From assembly GCA_050305935.1 (NCBI GenBank), contig JBNLGG010000019.1, positions 1 to 63,506 of the forward strand: 63,506 bases of DNA, read 5' to 3'. A program made the translations under genes and the position numbers. This document shows, piece after piece, positions 41,605 to 51,106 of the stretch (position 1 is its first letter; the number at the start of each line of letters is the position of its first letter). The notes beneath the pieces were generated by a model. The model was not told the DNA's origin. It made no database searches and was given only the letters and a program-made list of their open reading frames with translations. The DNA is from CAJXNP01 sp050305935. GTDB taxonomy: Bacteria > Bacteroidota > Bacteroidia > Cytophagales > Cyclobacteriaceae.

Positions 41605-42480
41605 ATGAAAGTCGCCATTCACGGGAAATCCTTTCTTCCCGACGTCACATTCCAGATTGAAAAACTTCTCGGTGTATTAGAAGAAAAACAAGTCGAAATA
41701 TCTGTTTCCGAAAGTTTTTTTGAGGTTCTTGCCAAGAATGGCATCGGAACCCACAAGCTTTCAATTTATAAACCTGGTGCAAAACTATCTGCAGTTAATT
41801 TTTTTATAAGTCTGGGTGGGGATGGCACATTGCTTCAATCGGTCACACATATCGGTTCGCAGGAAATTCCCATCCTTGCCATCAACCTGGGGCGACTAGG
41901 ATTTCTATCAAATGCTACACTGGAGGACTCCGGACAAATTATCGAACAGATCATAAACGGCCACTATGACATCGATTCCAGAATGCTAATCAGGGCAGAG
42001 TGTGAAGCCAACATTTTTAAGGGGACAAATTTTGCCTTAAATGAGTTTACCATTTTAAAACAGGACACCAGCTCAATGATCACCGTAAACACCTACCTTG
42101 ACGGCGCATTTTTTAATAGTTACTGGGCTGATGGACTGATCATTGCTACACCCACCGGTTCGACGGGATATTCATTGAGTTGCGGTGGGCCAATTATTTA
42201 TCCTGAATCCCATAGCTTCATTATCACACCTGTGAGCCCACACAATTTAAACATACGTCCGTTCGTAGTATCTGATAAAAGTGTCATTACTCTGGAAGTG
42301 AGTAGCAGAAGCAACTATTTTTTAGTATCCCTTGACAGCAGGTCACACACCGTCAGTTCAGGTTTCAGATTCACAATAAAGAAAGAATCTTTCGTCGCTA
42401 AGCTCATAAAAACCGGCAATCATACTTTTATGGACACATTGCGTAAAAAACTCAACTGGGGTTTGGACATCAGGAATTGA
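41605..42480 (+). CDS. nadK: NAD kinase
   Basis: Makes NADP by phosphorylating NAD. 291 residues with the signature GGDGT (71-75), INLGRLGFLSNATLED and ATPTGSTGYSLSCGGPI. Length and motifs are standard for bacterial enzymes. In Bacteroidota nadK commonly heads the cluster with DUF6089, uppS, bamA and ompH, as here; the next gene begins 3 bases after the stop. Confidence 0.98.
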   Translation: MKVAIHGKSFLPDVTFQIEKLLGVLEEKQVEISVSESFFEVLAKNGIGTHKLSIYKPGAKLSAVNFFISLGGDGTLLQSVTHIGSQEIPILAINLGRLGFLSNATLEDSGQIIEQIINGHYDIDSRMLIRAECEANIFKGTNFALNEFTILKQDTSSMITVNTYLDGAFFNSYWADGLIIATPTGSTGYSLSCGGPIIYPESHSFIITPVSPHNLNIRPFVVSDKSVITLEVSSRSNYFLVSLDSRSHTVSSGFRFTIKKESFVAKLIKTGNHTFMDTLRKKLNWGLDIRN

Positions 42481-42482
42481 AA

Positions 42483-43508
42483 ATGAAAAGGGCAACACTG
42501 TTTTTTCTTTTTTTCCTGTCGCACCAATTTGCGTTCTGCCAAAACGGCAATGGGTCCAAATTCAGGGGAAGCGAGAAATTAAAAAAGGCCGATAAATATT
42601 ATTCCATATCCGGGGTGATCGCTGCCACCCAATATCAGGGAGATTTAAATCAGCATGTATTCAGCACCTTTCTACATAATCGATCAACCGACATCAGCAT
42701 ATCCACGGAGATTGAAAGGCAAGTTTCAAAACAGTTTGCTATCTCGGGATGTCTGGCCTGGATTCGCCTGACTGCCGATGACTTTTACATGGCCGATGTT
42801 TCAACAGAGCAAGGAGTCAACGATTACACTAGGAATTTAAGTTTCAGAAATGATCTACTGGAATTTTCCTTCAAAACAAAGTTTTACCTTACTAAAAATC
42901 AATTGGGTTCTGCGGGCAGGCCAGCCATTAATCCATACATTTTCTCTGGAGCGGGAATCTCCTATCACAATCCGAAGGCCAGAGTGCCGGAGTTTAGTTT
43001 AAACAATGAGCGATTTGAAAATGCAGGCAAGTGGACAGAGCTGCGACCCCTTGGCACAGAAGGGCAATTTAGTCCGCACTATAATGTTAAGCCTTATTCG
43101 TATCTTCAGCCGGTCATTCCGGTGGGCCTTGGCGCTAACTTCAAAATTAATGCCTATTTTGATGTAGGTTTGGAAATTTCTTTTCGTTATTCGTTTACAG
43201 ATTTTCTGGATGATGTAAGTGGCAACTATGTAGACCTTGGCGGCTTAGATGGTGAGCTGGCAAAATCACTTTCCTACAGGGCTGGAGAAGTCAATTCATC
43301 CAACGGGAGGAATCCCAGGAATTTCGAGTTGATCTATGAAAACACCCAACCGGTTGTTTACAGTTCGGCCTATGACGGTAATAATTACCAGGTACTGGAT
43401 GGCTTTGGCAGCGTCAGTGATCAAAGGGGTGATGATCAAAACAATGATTTTTATATATTGACAGGTTTTAGGATAACCTACATCCTGACCGATAAGAAAG
43501 AAAAATAG
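42483..43508 (+). CDS. DUF6089-family outer-membrane protein, PorG paralogue
   Basis: A 341-residue outer-membrane barrel protein with a signal peptide ending FAFCQ. It shares with the next gene the order GVIAATQYQGDLNQ (start of the barrel), the PYIFSGAGISYHNPKA strand, LQPVIPVGLGANFKINAYFD and FRYSFTDFLDDVSGNYVDLG, ending in FYILTGFRITYIL. It is longer than PorG because of inserted loops (residues about 155-200 and 255-320). The gene immediately before uppS is the better PorG candidate, so this is an extra copy. An alternative TTG start at 42477 overlaps the nadK stop. Confidence 0.82.
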   Translation: MKRATLFFLFFLSHQFAFCQNGNGSKFRGSEKLKKADKYYSISGVIAATQYQGDLNQHVFSTFLHNRSTDISISTEIERQVSKQFAISGCLAWIRLTADDFYMADVSTEQGVNDYTRNLSFRNDLLEFSFKTKFYLTKNQLGSAGRPAINPYIFSGAGISYHNPKARVPEFSLNNERFENAGKWTELRPLGTEGQFSPHYNVKPYSYLQPVIPVGLGANFKINAYFDVGLEISFRYSFTDFLDDVSGNYVDLGGLDGELAKSLSYRAGEVNSSNGRNPRNFELIYENTQPVVYSSAYDGNNYQVLDGFGSVSDQRGDDQNNDFYILTGFRITYILTDKKEK

Positions 43509-43509
43509 T

Positions 43510-44232
43510 ATGAAAAGAATTCTTAAACTAAGCATACCTTTCGTTTGTTTTCTGGGCGCAATGAGTATGTTGCCAGCTTTTCTGTGTGCCCAGCACCATG
43601 AAATCGGCCTGGGACCTGGCGCATTAAACTATGCCGGAGACCTTCAGCGCGGCTATCATTTTAATAGCATTCGACCTGGTGGCCAGCTTTACTACCGGTA
43701 CAATTTTAACCCTGTTATTTCATTGAGGGGCTCTCTGATGGCTGGGGGTTTGTCAGGATCAGATTCCAATCCTTTTGACGCTGCCGGAGCCCCACGCAAC
43801 AAAGATTTCAGCCTTACTGTCATCGAACTTTCCGGTGACTTTGAATACAATTTTCTGGACACAAAAAGCAAATCTTCGAGAAACAATTGGACCCCTTATC
43901 TTTTCATGGGCATTGGAGCCTTCTACATTGCCGGTGATGAGCCGGTAAATGGCGTAGGTCAATATAGCACCATCCAACCGGTGATCCCTTTTGGCGGAGG
44001 AGCTAAATTCAATATTAATCCCTACATCAATATTGAAGTAGAATTTGGGTTTAGAAAGCTTTTCACAGACTGGATTGATGATACTTCAGATGCCATAACC
44101 AATACTAAAAATTTCCAATACGGCAATAAATACGATAAGGACTGGTACAACTTTTTTGGAATAACACTTAGCTATACCATTTATGGTGTAGATTGTCCAT
44201 ACGACTTTTATGATATTCAACCAGTTAAATAA
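43510..44232 (+). CDS. porG: type IX secretion outer-membrane protein PorG
   Basis: A 240-residue outer-membrane protein, signal peptide ending FLCAQ, of the DUF6089/PorG family. Strands: EIGLGPGALNYAGDLQ, GQLYYRYNFNPVISLRG, PYLFMGIGAFYI, IQPVIPFGGGAKFNINPYIN, FFGITLSYTIYG. In Porphyromonas gingivalis porG lies directly upstream of uppS, an Omp85 gene and OmpH genes; the same order here, and the same size, support the call. PorG links the PorKN ring of the secretion machine to the outer membrane. SprE/PorW (8437) is another part of the machine in this window. Confidence 0.78.
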   Translation: MKRILKLSIPFVCFLGAMSMLPAFLCAQHHEIGLGPGALNYAGDLQRGYHFNSIRPGGQLYYRYNFNPVISLRGSLMAGGLSGSDSNPFDAAGAPRNKDFSLTVIELSGDFEYNFLDTKSKSSRNNWTPYLFMGIGAFYIAGDEPVNGVGQYSTIQPVIPFGGGAKFNINPYINIEVEFGFRKLFTDWIDDTSDAITNTKNFQYGNKYDKDWYNFFGITLSYTIYGVDCPYDFYDIQPVK

Positions 44233-44291
44233 TTTTAAAAGTAGCAAAAAAACACCAACTTTGCGGACTGAAAAAACGAAGGGCATCTTAA

Positions 44292-45032
44292 ATGGCTATT
44301 GAAGACATCGACAAGAATAATCTACCGAAGCACATCGCGGTGATAATGGATGGCAATGGCAGATGGGCCAAAAAGCAGGGTGCCAAGAGAATCTTCGGTC
44401 ATAAGAATGCAATAAAAGCAGTTCGCGAAACCACCGAGGGATGTGCCGAACTTGGTGTGGAGTATTTGACACTCTATGCATTTTCAACAGAAAACTGGTA
44501 TCGCCCAAAAGCCGAAGTAAAGGGATTGATGGAACTGCTGGTCATGACCATCAAGAGCGAAACGGAGACTTTGATGAAAAACAATGTCCGGCTTTCCACC
44601 ATAGGGGATATTGAACAACTCCCGGGAAATTGCCAAAAGGAATTAATGGATTGCATCGAAGCCACCAAAAGCAATACCGGGCTGACACTGATTCTGGCAT
44701 TAAGTTACAGCGGAAGGTGGGAAATAGTGGAAGCCGTTAAGAAGCTGTTAAAAGATGTTAAAAAAGGGCAAATAACAGAGGAAAGTATTACCAATGAACT
44801 GTTTTCGGAATATCTTTGTACAAAGGGAATACCTGACCCAGAACTACTTATAAGAACGAGTGGTGAGCTACGGGTCAGCAATTTTTTACTCTGGCAAATT
44901 GCCTATACAGAAATATTTATTACGGACGTGCTTTGGCCAGACTTTAGAAAGAAGGATTTAAATGAGGCAATCATTGCATACCAAAAAAGAGAGCGAAGAT
45001 TTGGAAAAGTTATTGAATCGAATAATGTATAA
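44292..45032 (+). CDS. uppS: isoprenyl transferase (undecaprenyl diphosphate synthase)
   Basis: Builds the C55 lipid carrier for peptidoglycan and O-antigen from farnesyl diphosphate and isopentenyl diphosphate. 246 residues; catalytic D20 in IMDGNGRWAKKQG, then TLYAFSTENWYRP, and the C-terminal SGELRVSNFLLWQIAYTEIF with DVLWPDF. Its last bases overlap the start of bamA by 8. Confidence 0.98.
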   Translation: MAIEDIDKNNLPKHIAVIMDGNGRWAKKQGAKRIFGHKNAIKAVRETTEGCAELGVEYLTLYAFSTENWYRPKAEVKGLMELLVMTIKSETETLMKNNVRLSTIGDIEQLPGNCQKELMDCIEATKSNTGLTLILALSYSGRWEIVEAVKKLLKDVKKGQITEESITNELFSEYLCTKGIPDPELLIRTSGELRVSNFLLWQIAYTEIFITDVLWPDFRKKDLNEAIIAYQKRERRFGKVIESNNV

Positions 45033-47712
45033 GTTTTTAGTACTCCTGCCTGTAGTTGTCCTGGTGATTGCTTTTGATTCAGTGGCGCAGATTAAACTGG
45101 GAGTCGGTACCCAAAATGATGGCAGTAAGATAGAACTCAGCTATGCCAATCCCCGGGAATATGAAATAGCAGAAATCAAAGTAACCGGACTCAAAACACT
45201 TAATGAAAATGCAATTATTTCCATCACGGGATTAAAAGTAGGTGACCGGATAAGGATTCCGAGTGACGCTACTGCAAGCGCCATTAAAAAGCTCTGGAAA
45301 AACGGGATTATTGGAAACGTAGTCCTGTACATATCAAAAGTTGAAGGAGATAAAGCCTATCTTGTGTTAGAGCTGACAGAAAGACCAAGGCTGACGAGAA
45401 TTGAATACCAGGGCATCAACAAAACCCAAAAATCGGAATTGGATAAAAACCTCGACCTGATCAAAGGACGCGTTCTTTCTGATGCCGTAGTTAAAAATGC
45501 AGAGTACCAAATCAAAGAGTTTTTTATTGACAAGGGGTATTTAAATGTAACGGTGGATACCAAAAAAGAACCTGACACCTTAATAGCCAATGGCATCAAA
45601 CTGGCTTTCGGCATCGACAAGAAGCAAAAGGTTAAGATCAACAAGATCACATTCCACGGCAATGAAGCCTTCTACGACAGCAGGCTGAATGGTAAAATGA
45701 AAAACACCAACGAAAAACTTCGGCTTAAGGTCTTCCAAGGGCTGTTTCATGCGGTCACCACAGCTACTCCTAAGAAAACATGGAATTTCTTCACAAAATC
45801 GCATGATGTCGACAAGGAGGAAATGAGGGAATCACTTAGCCAATATATCAACGTCAATTTTTTTAAAAACCTGAAGTTCAAACGGTCTGACTACAAAGAC
45901 GATAAAAAGGCCCTCATTGCATTTTACAACTCAAAAGGTTATCGCGATGCTAATATCGTGACCGATTCGATCTACAGCGTATCAGACAATGAGATTAATA
46001 TTGACATTCACATTGACGAAGGAAGGAAATATTATTTCAGGGACATCATCTGGACTGGTAATTTTATTTATACAGACGAGCAGTTGGATCAAGTATTGGG
46101 AATAAAAAAGGGGGATGTGTACGATATGGACCTCATCCAGAAGAAGATTTCATTTAACCCAAATGGAACCGATCTTGGGGCCCTTTACATGGACTATGGC
46201 TACCTCTTTTTTAGGGCAGACCCTGTAGAAATCGAAATCGCAGGAGACTCCATTGACGTGGAAATGCGCATCCATGAAGGAGAGCAGGCCACCATCAATA
46301 AAATAATTATCAAAGGCAATGACCGGACCAATGATCATGTGATTATGCGGGAAATCAGGACCTTGCCAGGTCAAAAATTTAGCCGGTCCGACCTGATCAG
46401 GACCCAGCGCGAGCTTTCACAGCTTGGCTATTTTGATCCGGAAAGTATCGGTATCAACCCAGTTCCTAACATGGCCGATGGTACGGTGGATATCGAATAC
46501 ACCCTTGTGGAAAAACCGAGTGACCAGGTGGAACTCTCTGGTGGATGGGGTGGATATTATGGCTTTATCGGTACCGTAGGATTATCCTTCAACAACTTCT
46601 CGGTAAGGAATATCCCTCACTTTGACAAGTGGAGACCTCTTCCTATTGGAGACGGACAAAAGCTATCCCTAAGGGTTCAGGCAAACGGAAGGCTTTTCCA
46701 GAACTATTCATTGACATTCATGGAGCCATGGCTTGGTGGCAAAAAGCCTAATTCATTTTCGTTCGGCATTAATAGATCGATTCAAAGCAATACCTATCGT
46801 CGCAACGATCCAAATGCCGGAACCTTGAAGCTAACATCGGTAAGTGTAGGCCTCGGTAAGCGTATCAGATGGCCGGATGATTATTTCCAGATATCGAACA
46901 CTTTGTCTTACACATTATATGAGTTTGATAAATTTGATGCAGGTCAGGGATCGCAGTTAGGATTTACTACGGGTAATGCGCGTAATTTCATGTACACATT
47001 CACTATTGCCAGAAATAGTGTGGACAAACCGATGTTCCCGAGATCTGGCTCCTCTCTGAGCTTAAACATTAGTTTGACACCTCCCTATTCACTGTTTAAT
47101 GACATTGATTACAAGACCGCAGAAAGGGAAGAAATGTTCAAATGGGTAGAATACAATAAATGGATGTTTGATGCAAGCTTCTTCCAAACAGTAGTAGGAA
47201 ACCTTGTTTTCAACGCCCGTGCTCACTTTGGTTTTATTGACACCTATTCTGATCGCGCCCCTACCGGACCGTTTGACCGATTCCAGTTAGGTGGATCAGG
47301 ACTGGCAGGTGGAAACACATTCTTGCTTGGGTATGATGTAATTGGTCTGAGAGGGTATGAAGATAACTCTGTAACCCCTCCCAATTATAATCCAAATGCC
47401 AGCCGTAGAGGTGGCGAAATCGTAGGTGGAGTGGCATACAATAAATATGTGTTGGAATTAAGATATCCTGTGACGCTTAGCCCGCAATCGACCATCTTCG
47501 TACTTGGATTTGCAGAAGCCGGTAACAATTTCCATTCTATGAGTGACTTTAATCCTTTTAACTCCTATCGCTCTGCTGGTTTTGGAGCCAGGATATTTAT
47601 GCCTGCTTTTGGCCTTATGGGTATCGACTGGGCTTACGGATTTGATAAATTGCCAGGGCAGCCAATCAGCGGCCCCCAATTCCATTTCACTATCGGTCAA
47701 CAAATCAGGTAA
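45025..47712 (+). CDS. bamA: outer-membrane protein assembly factor BamA
   Basis: The Omp85 insertase that folds barrels into the outer membrane. I take the ATG at 45025 (MYKFLVLLPVVVLVIAF, signal peptide ending SVAQ), giving 895 residues; an ATG at 44962 would add 21 residues deep inside uppS. Five POTRA domains are expected in about 35-500 (for example EIAEIKVTGLKTLNENAIIS and EGEQATINKIIIKGNDRTND), followed by the 16-strand barrel with VELSGGWGGYYGFIGTVGLS and the usual late strand GFDKLPGQPISGPQFHFTIG. Genes for its two likely chaperones follow. Confidence 0.96.
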   Translation: MYKFLVLLPVVVLVIAFDSVAQIKLGVGTQNDGSKIELSYANPREYEIAEIKVTGLKTLNENAIISITGLKVGDRIRIPSDATASAIKKLWKNGIIGNVVLYISKVEGDKAYLVLELTERPRLTRIEYQGINKTQKSELDKNLDLIKGRVLSDAVVKNAEYQIKEFFIDKGYLNVTVDTKKEPDTLIANGIKLAFGIDKKQKVKINKITFHGNEAFYDSRLNGKMKNTNEKLRLKVFQGLFHAVTTATPKKTWNFFTKSHDVDKEEMRESLSQYINVNFFKNLKFKRSDYKDDKKALIAFYNSKGYRDANIVTDSIYSVSDNEINIDIHIDEGRKYYFRDIIWTGNFIYTDEQLDQVLGIKKGDVYDMDLIQKKISFNPNGTDLGALYMDYGYLFFRADPVEIEIAGDSIDVEMRIHEGEQATINKIIIKGNDRTNDHVIMREIRTLPGQKFSRSDLIRTQRELSQLGYFDPESIGINPVPNMADGTVDIEYTLVEKPSDQVELSGGWGGYYGFIGTVGLSFNNFSVRNIPHFDKWRPLPIGDGQKLSLRVQANGRLFQNYSLTFMEPWLGGKKPNSFSFGINRSIQSNTYRRNDPNAGTLKLTSVSVGLGKRIRWPDDYFQISNTLSYTLYEFDKFDAGQGSQLGFTTGNARNFMYTFTIARNSVDKPMFPRSGSSLSLNISLTPPYSLFNDIDYKTAEREEMFKWVEYNKWMFDASFFQTVVGNLVFNARAHFGFIDTYSDRAPTGPFDRFQLGGSGLAGGNTFLLGYDVIGLRGYEDNSVTPPNYNPNASRRGGEIVGGVAYNKYVLELRYPVTLSPQSTIFVLGFAEAGNNFHSMSDFNPFNSYRSAGFGARIFMPAFGLMGIDWAYGFDKLPGQPISGPQFHFTIGQQIR

Positions 47713-47724
47713 TAAAAATTTTTC

Positions 47725-48255
47725 ATGAAAAAAATATTTTTACTTTTGCCGATACTTTTCCTTGCCACTCAAGGCTTTACACAAAAATTTGGGTATGTGG
47801 ATACAGAATACATCCTCAGCAAAATGCCTGAATACAAGGAAGCCCAGGGGGAAATAGATCAATTGGCACAAAGTTGGCAAGAAGAAATAAAACAAATGTA
47901 CAAGACCATTGAAGGGATGTACAATGAGTATAAGGCTCAGGAAGTTTTATTGACAAATGAAATGAAGCAAAAACGTCTCGACGAGATCAAGAAAAAGGAA
48001 GAAGAGGCAAAAGCGTATCACAATAAAGTATTTGGAGCTGACGGTCTATACTTCTTAAAAAAGAAAGAATTGATCAAGCCAAGCATGGAGAAAGTCTATG
48101 AGGCAGTGGAAAAAGTAGCAAAAGATAAAAAATTACAGATTATATTTGACAAATCAGGAGATTTGGTAATGATCTATACTAACCCGATTCACGACTACAC
48201 AGACTATGTGTTGGAAGAATTGGAATTAGGAGACCCAAATGATGTTATTAAGTAG
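47725..48255 (+). CDS. OmpH/Skp-family periplasmic chaperone 1
   Basis: A 176-residue periplasmic chaperone (signal ending QGFTQ) of the OmpH/Skp family: FGYVDTEYILSKMPEYKEAQ, a long charged coiled coil (QSWQEEIKQMYKTIEGMYNE, RLDEIKKKEEEAKAYHNKV) and a C-terminal strand (KKLQIIFDKSGDLVMIY). Skp holds unfolded outer-membrane proteins for BamA. It follows bamA by 12 bases and precedes a second copy. Confidence 0.92.
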   Translation: MKKIFLLLPILFLATQGFTQKFGYVDTEYILSKMPEYKEAQGEIDQLAQSWQEEIKQMYKTIEGMYNEYKAQEVLLTNEMKQKRLDEIKKKEEEAKAYHNKVFGADGLYFLKKKELIKPSMEKVYEAVEKVAKDKKLQIIFDKSGDLVMIYTNPIHDYTDYVLEELELGDPNDVIK

Positions 48256-48274
48256 AATATTAAAATTAAGAGAT

Positions 48275-48820
48275 ATGAAAAAGTTATTTTTTTTGGCAGT
48301 AGTGGGAGCTGTTACTGCATTTGGAGCTAATGCGCAGGGATCACTTAAAATTGGATATACCGATGTAGAATATATTTTAAGTGCTCTGCCGGAAGCAAAA
48401 CAAATTGAATCTGAATTGACAGACTATGGACAAAAATTAGAAGCACAGCTATCTTCTAAAATGCAGGATTTTCAAACTAAACTTACAGCTTATCAAAACA
48501 GCGCAGCAACAATGTTACCTGAAATAAAGGCTGATAAAGAATCAGAATTGCAGACCATGCAACAGTCGATTCAAAAATTCCAACAAGACGCCGAGGGAAT
48601 GTTGCAAAAAAAACAAGTCACATTGCTGCAACCTGTGTATGACAAAATCCAAAAGGCTATTGACGAAGTGAGAAAAGAAAACGGCTTTTCCTTCATTTTC
48701 AGTGCAAGACCTTCCGGATTATCTGTAATTCTTAGCGCTGATGAAGCTTATGACATTTCTGAATTGGTCTTTACCAAATTAGGTGTAGAGCCACCCGCGG
48801 AAGAAGCAACAAATGAATAA
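48275..48820 (+). CDS. OmpH/Skp-family periplasmic chaperone 2
   Basis: A 181-residue paralogue of the preceding gene, signal ending GANAQ (start ATG 48275, not 48239, which would place 12 residues before the signal). It shares IGYTDVEYILSALPEAKQIE, the coiled-coil middle and the end FSFIFSARPSGLSVILSADE. Tandem OmpH copies after bamA are the norm in Bacteroidota. A strong terminator ends the nadK-to-ompH run. Confidence 0.92.
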   Translation: MKKLFFLAVVGAVTAFGANAQGSLKIGYTDVEYILSALPEAKQIESELTDYGQKLEAQLSSKMQDFQTKLTAYQNSAATMLPEIKADKESELQTMQQSIQKFQQDAEGMLQKKQVTLLQPVYDKIQKAIDEVRKENGFSFIFSARPSGLSVILSADEAYDISELVFTKLGVEPPAEEATNE

Positions 48821-48840
48821 GATAAATCCTTGAATAGATG

Positions 48841-48880
48841 AAAACCTCTGTTGAAATCGACAGAGGTTTTTTTATTTTTA
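48841..48880 (+). terminator. terminator after the bamA-ompH cluster
   Basis: AAAACCTCTG and CAGAGGTTTT pair perfectly around a ten-base loop, followed by TTTATTTTTA. Confidence 0.92.
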
Positions 48881-48884
48881 AATT

Positions 48885-49790
48885 ATGGTAAAACCGCCAT
48901 TTCTTTGTCCAAACGATACGGTTGCAATTTTCGGGGCTGCGGGAAAAGTAAATAAAGAAACTATTCTGGAGGCAGCAAAGATTATTCGAAGTTGGCAATT
49001 AAATGTTATTGTGGGTGAGCACTTGTTTGATGACCATTTTCGGTTTTCCGCAACCGTCGAAAACAGACTAGCTGACTTTCAAAAGGGATTGAATGATCCG
49101 AAAGTTAAAGCGATCTTTCTGGCAAGAGGAGGATATGGCAGTGCACAGTTGATTGACATGATCGACTGGTCGGGCTTTAAAAATTCGCCGAAGTGGTTGA
49201 TCGGGTTTAGTGACATTACTGCCCTACTGATGCACTCGCTCACTTTAAATACCATGAGTGTTCATGGAGCCATGCCCATTCAATTTTCTACACCTAAATT
49301 TCAGACTTCAGTTAGCCAGTTAAGAAGCCTTCTATTTGGCGATGATGTGAAATTGTCTTCCCCGAAAAATGAATTCAATATAACCGGGAGGGCTGAGGGA
49401 CGTTTGGTGGGAGGAAACCTCTCCATCCTCACAAGCCTGATAGGAACGTCCACCGATAGTAGCTACGCCAGTCACATTCTATTCATAGAAGAAATTTCAG
49501 AACCTCTTTATAAGATCGACCGAATGTTTCTTCAACTCGCCAGGTCGGGAAAATTGAATAAGATAAAAGGACTAGTCGTGGGAAAATTTACCAACACAAC
49601 AGATGACGTGGAAAATCCCTTTGGAAAGTCCCTCGAAGAAATCATTCTACAATACATTCCATTAAAGACACCCGTGGCATTTGGGGCTCCCGTCGGTCAT
49701 GAAAAGGAGAATGTACCAGTGATTCTTGGAGAAAGATACCTGATGGAAGTTGACCACCAAGGACTTCTACTACAAGTGTCTAGAAAATAA
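48885..49790 (+). CDS. ldcA: LD-carboxypeptidase (S66 family, LdcA-like)
   Basis: A 301-residue cytoplasmic enzyme that removes the terminal D-alanine from murein tetrapeptides during peptidoglycan recycling. The nucleophile is S109 in IGFSDITALL, after the family motif ARGGYGSAQLID; the acid and histidine lie in LFIEEISEPLYKIDRMFLQL and FGAPVGHEKENVPVILG. No other recycling gene is adjacent. It begins just after the ompH terminator and its 3' end overlaps that of chrA by 11 bases on the other strand. Confidence 0.93.
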   Translation: MVKPPFLCPNDTVAIFGAAGKVNKETILEAAKIIRSWQLNVIVGEHLFDDHFRFSATVENRLADFQKGLNDPKVKAIFLARGGYGSAQLIDMIDWSGFKNSPKWLIGFSDITALLMHSLTLNTMSVHGAMPIQFSTPKFQTSVSQLRSLLFGDDVKLSSPKNEFNITGRAEGRLVGGNLSILTSLIGTSTDSSYASHILFIEEISEPLYKIDRMFLQLARSGKLNKIKGLVVGKFTNTTDDVENPFGKSLEEIILQYIPLKTPVAFGAPVGHEKENVPVILGERYLMEVDHQGLLLQVSRK

Positions 49791-50955
49791 AACCCGCCAG
49801 CAACCCGCATAGAATGATCACCGGTGATGGAATCCTTGTGAACATCAACAATATAAAGGTTACGACAATGACGGAGGTATTGATGAAATTGGCTTCGATG
49901 GGGTCAAATAAAACAAAGGTGGCTGCAATGACCATTCCCGCGCTGGCTGCATTGATTCCTTCAAGTGAAGCCTTGATCGGTCGGTATTTCTTTAATTCCT
50001 CCCAAAAACGGATCGTGAAAAAAATGAAAAAGGTTCCCGGCAAAAAAATACCTGCCGTTGCCAATACACTACCCAGCACCTCTCCCCACAAACCGTGTTC
50101 ACGCATCGACAGCGCCCCCAAATAGGACGAGAACGAGAATACTGGTCCGGGGACAGCCTGTACGACAGAATAACCTGTCAAAAATTCTTCCGAACTCAGG
50201 TAGTGCTTGAAATCAACAAACTCAGTATATAAAAGAGGAATCAATACCTGGCCACCACCGAAAATCAGCGAACCGTTTCTATAAAAATTCTCCAGCAATT
50301 GTATATGTGGCGATTTAGTAAAATGACCGATTAGCGCTATTCCGATAAATACACCTGCCCATAAAATAAAATTCGACCAATTGATTTTGAAACCACCCTT
50401 CTCTTCCCTTGGATGGGCTTTAAAATTAAGAGCGGTGGTTAATCCGCTGATAACCAGGATGGCCGGAAGTACAAAGGGAGACCCAGCTCTAAAAGTAATG
50501 ATGGCTGACACAAACATGATCCCTACCCCGTGGTATGACTTCACCACCTTCGTACTAATCAAAAACGAAGCATAAGCCACGAAACCCACCGCCATCGGTT
50601 GTATAAACTTGGCAAAATCAAGTGACAAATTCATTTCATGAAAGTATGACACCAAAATTCCCATGCTTGTCATGACGATAAATGCAGGAAATACCCACAC
50701 AAGCAAGGTGAGGTAGGCTAGGTTTGGCCCTCCAATTTTAAACCCGAGTGCCGTTATTGTTTGTGTTGATGTGGGACCCGGAAGAATGTTACAGAGTGCA
50801 TTTAATTCTATTAATTCTTCCTCCGAGAGATAAGCCCGCTTTTGAACCAGCCGCCGGATGAATAACGCAAAGTGGGCCTGCGGTCCTCCAAAAGCTGTTA
50901 AAGAGATGATCAACACTTCTCTTAAAAAAATGATATTTCGGATTCGTTTGATCAA
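49780..50955 (-). CDS. chrA: chromate transporter (ChrA/CHR family)
   Basis: A 391-residue membrane protein with the two homologous halves of the long-chain CHR family. The first half opens ISLTAFGGPQAHFALFI with NALCNILPGPTSTQTITALG; the second repeats the pattern with LIFGGGQVLIPLLYTEFV and YSVVQAVPGPVFSFSSYLGA. Members export chromate, though many are only homologues and the natural ion is unknown. Start is TTG at 50955; no nearby ATG would preserve the family N-terminus. It ends inside the 3' end of ldcA. Confidence 0.92.
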   Translation of the reverse strand: MIKRIRNIIFLREVLIISLTAFGGPQAHFALFIRRLVQKRAYLSEEELIELNALCNILPGPTSTQTITALGFKIGGPNLAYLTLLVWVFPAFIVMTSMGILVSYFHEMNLSLDFAKFIQPMAVGFVAYASFLISTKVVKSYHGVGIMFVSAIITFRAGSPFVLPAILVISGLTTALNFKAHPREEKGGFKINWSNFILWAGVFIGIALIGHFTKSPHIQLLENFYRNGSLIFGGGQVLIPLLYTEFVDFKHYLSSEEFLTGYSVVQAVPGPVFSFSSYLGALSMREHGLWGEVLGSVLATAGIFLPGTFFIFFTIRFWEELKKYRPIKASLEGINAASAGMVIAATFVLFDPIEANFINTSVIVVTFILLMFTRIPSPVIILCGLLAGFIF

Positions 50956-51106
50956 AAGCCTACTTTTTATTTTAAATATAAAAAGCTGAAACTAATCATA
51001 AGTTAGAACAAATAAACAGAATCTAAACTAATGTCATAATAATTAATTGATCATTTAAAATAGTCATATGTATTCTCTAATTTTAACTACCTAAAATAAA
51101 ATTACC

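Noticed and set aside
44962..45024. Upstream ATG for bamA
   Set aside because: It would put 21 polar residues ahead of the signal peptide and lies deep in uppS; the ATG at 45025 directly starts a normal signal.
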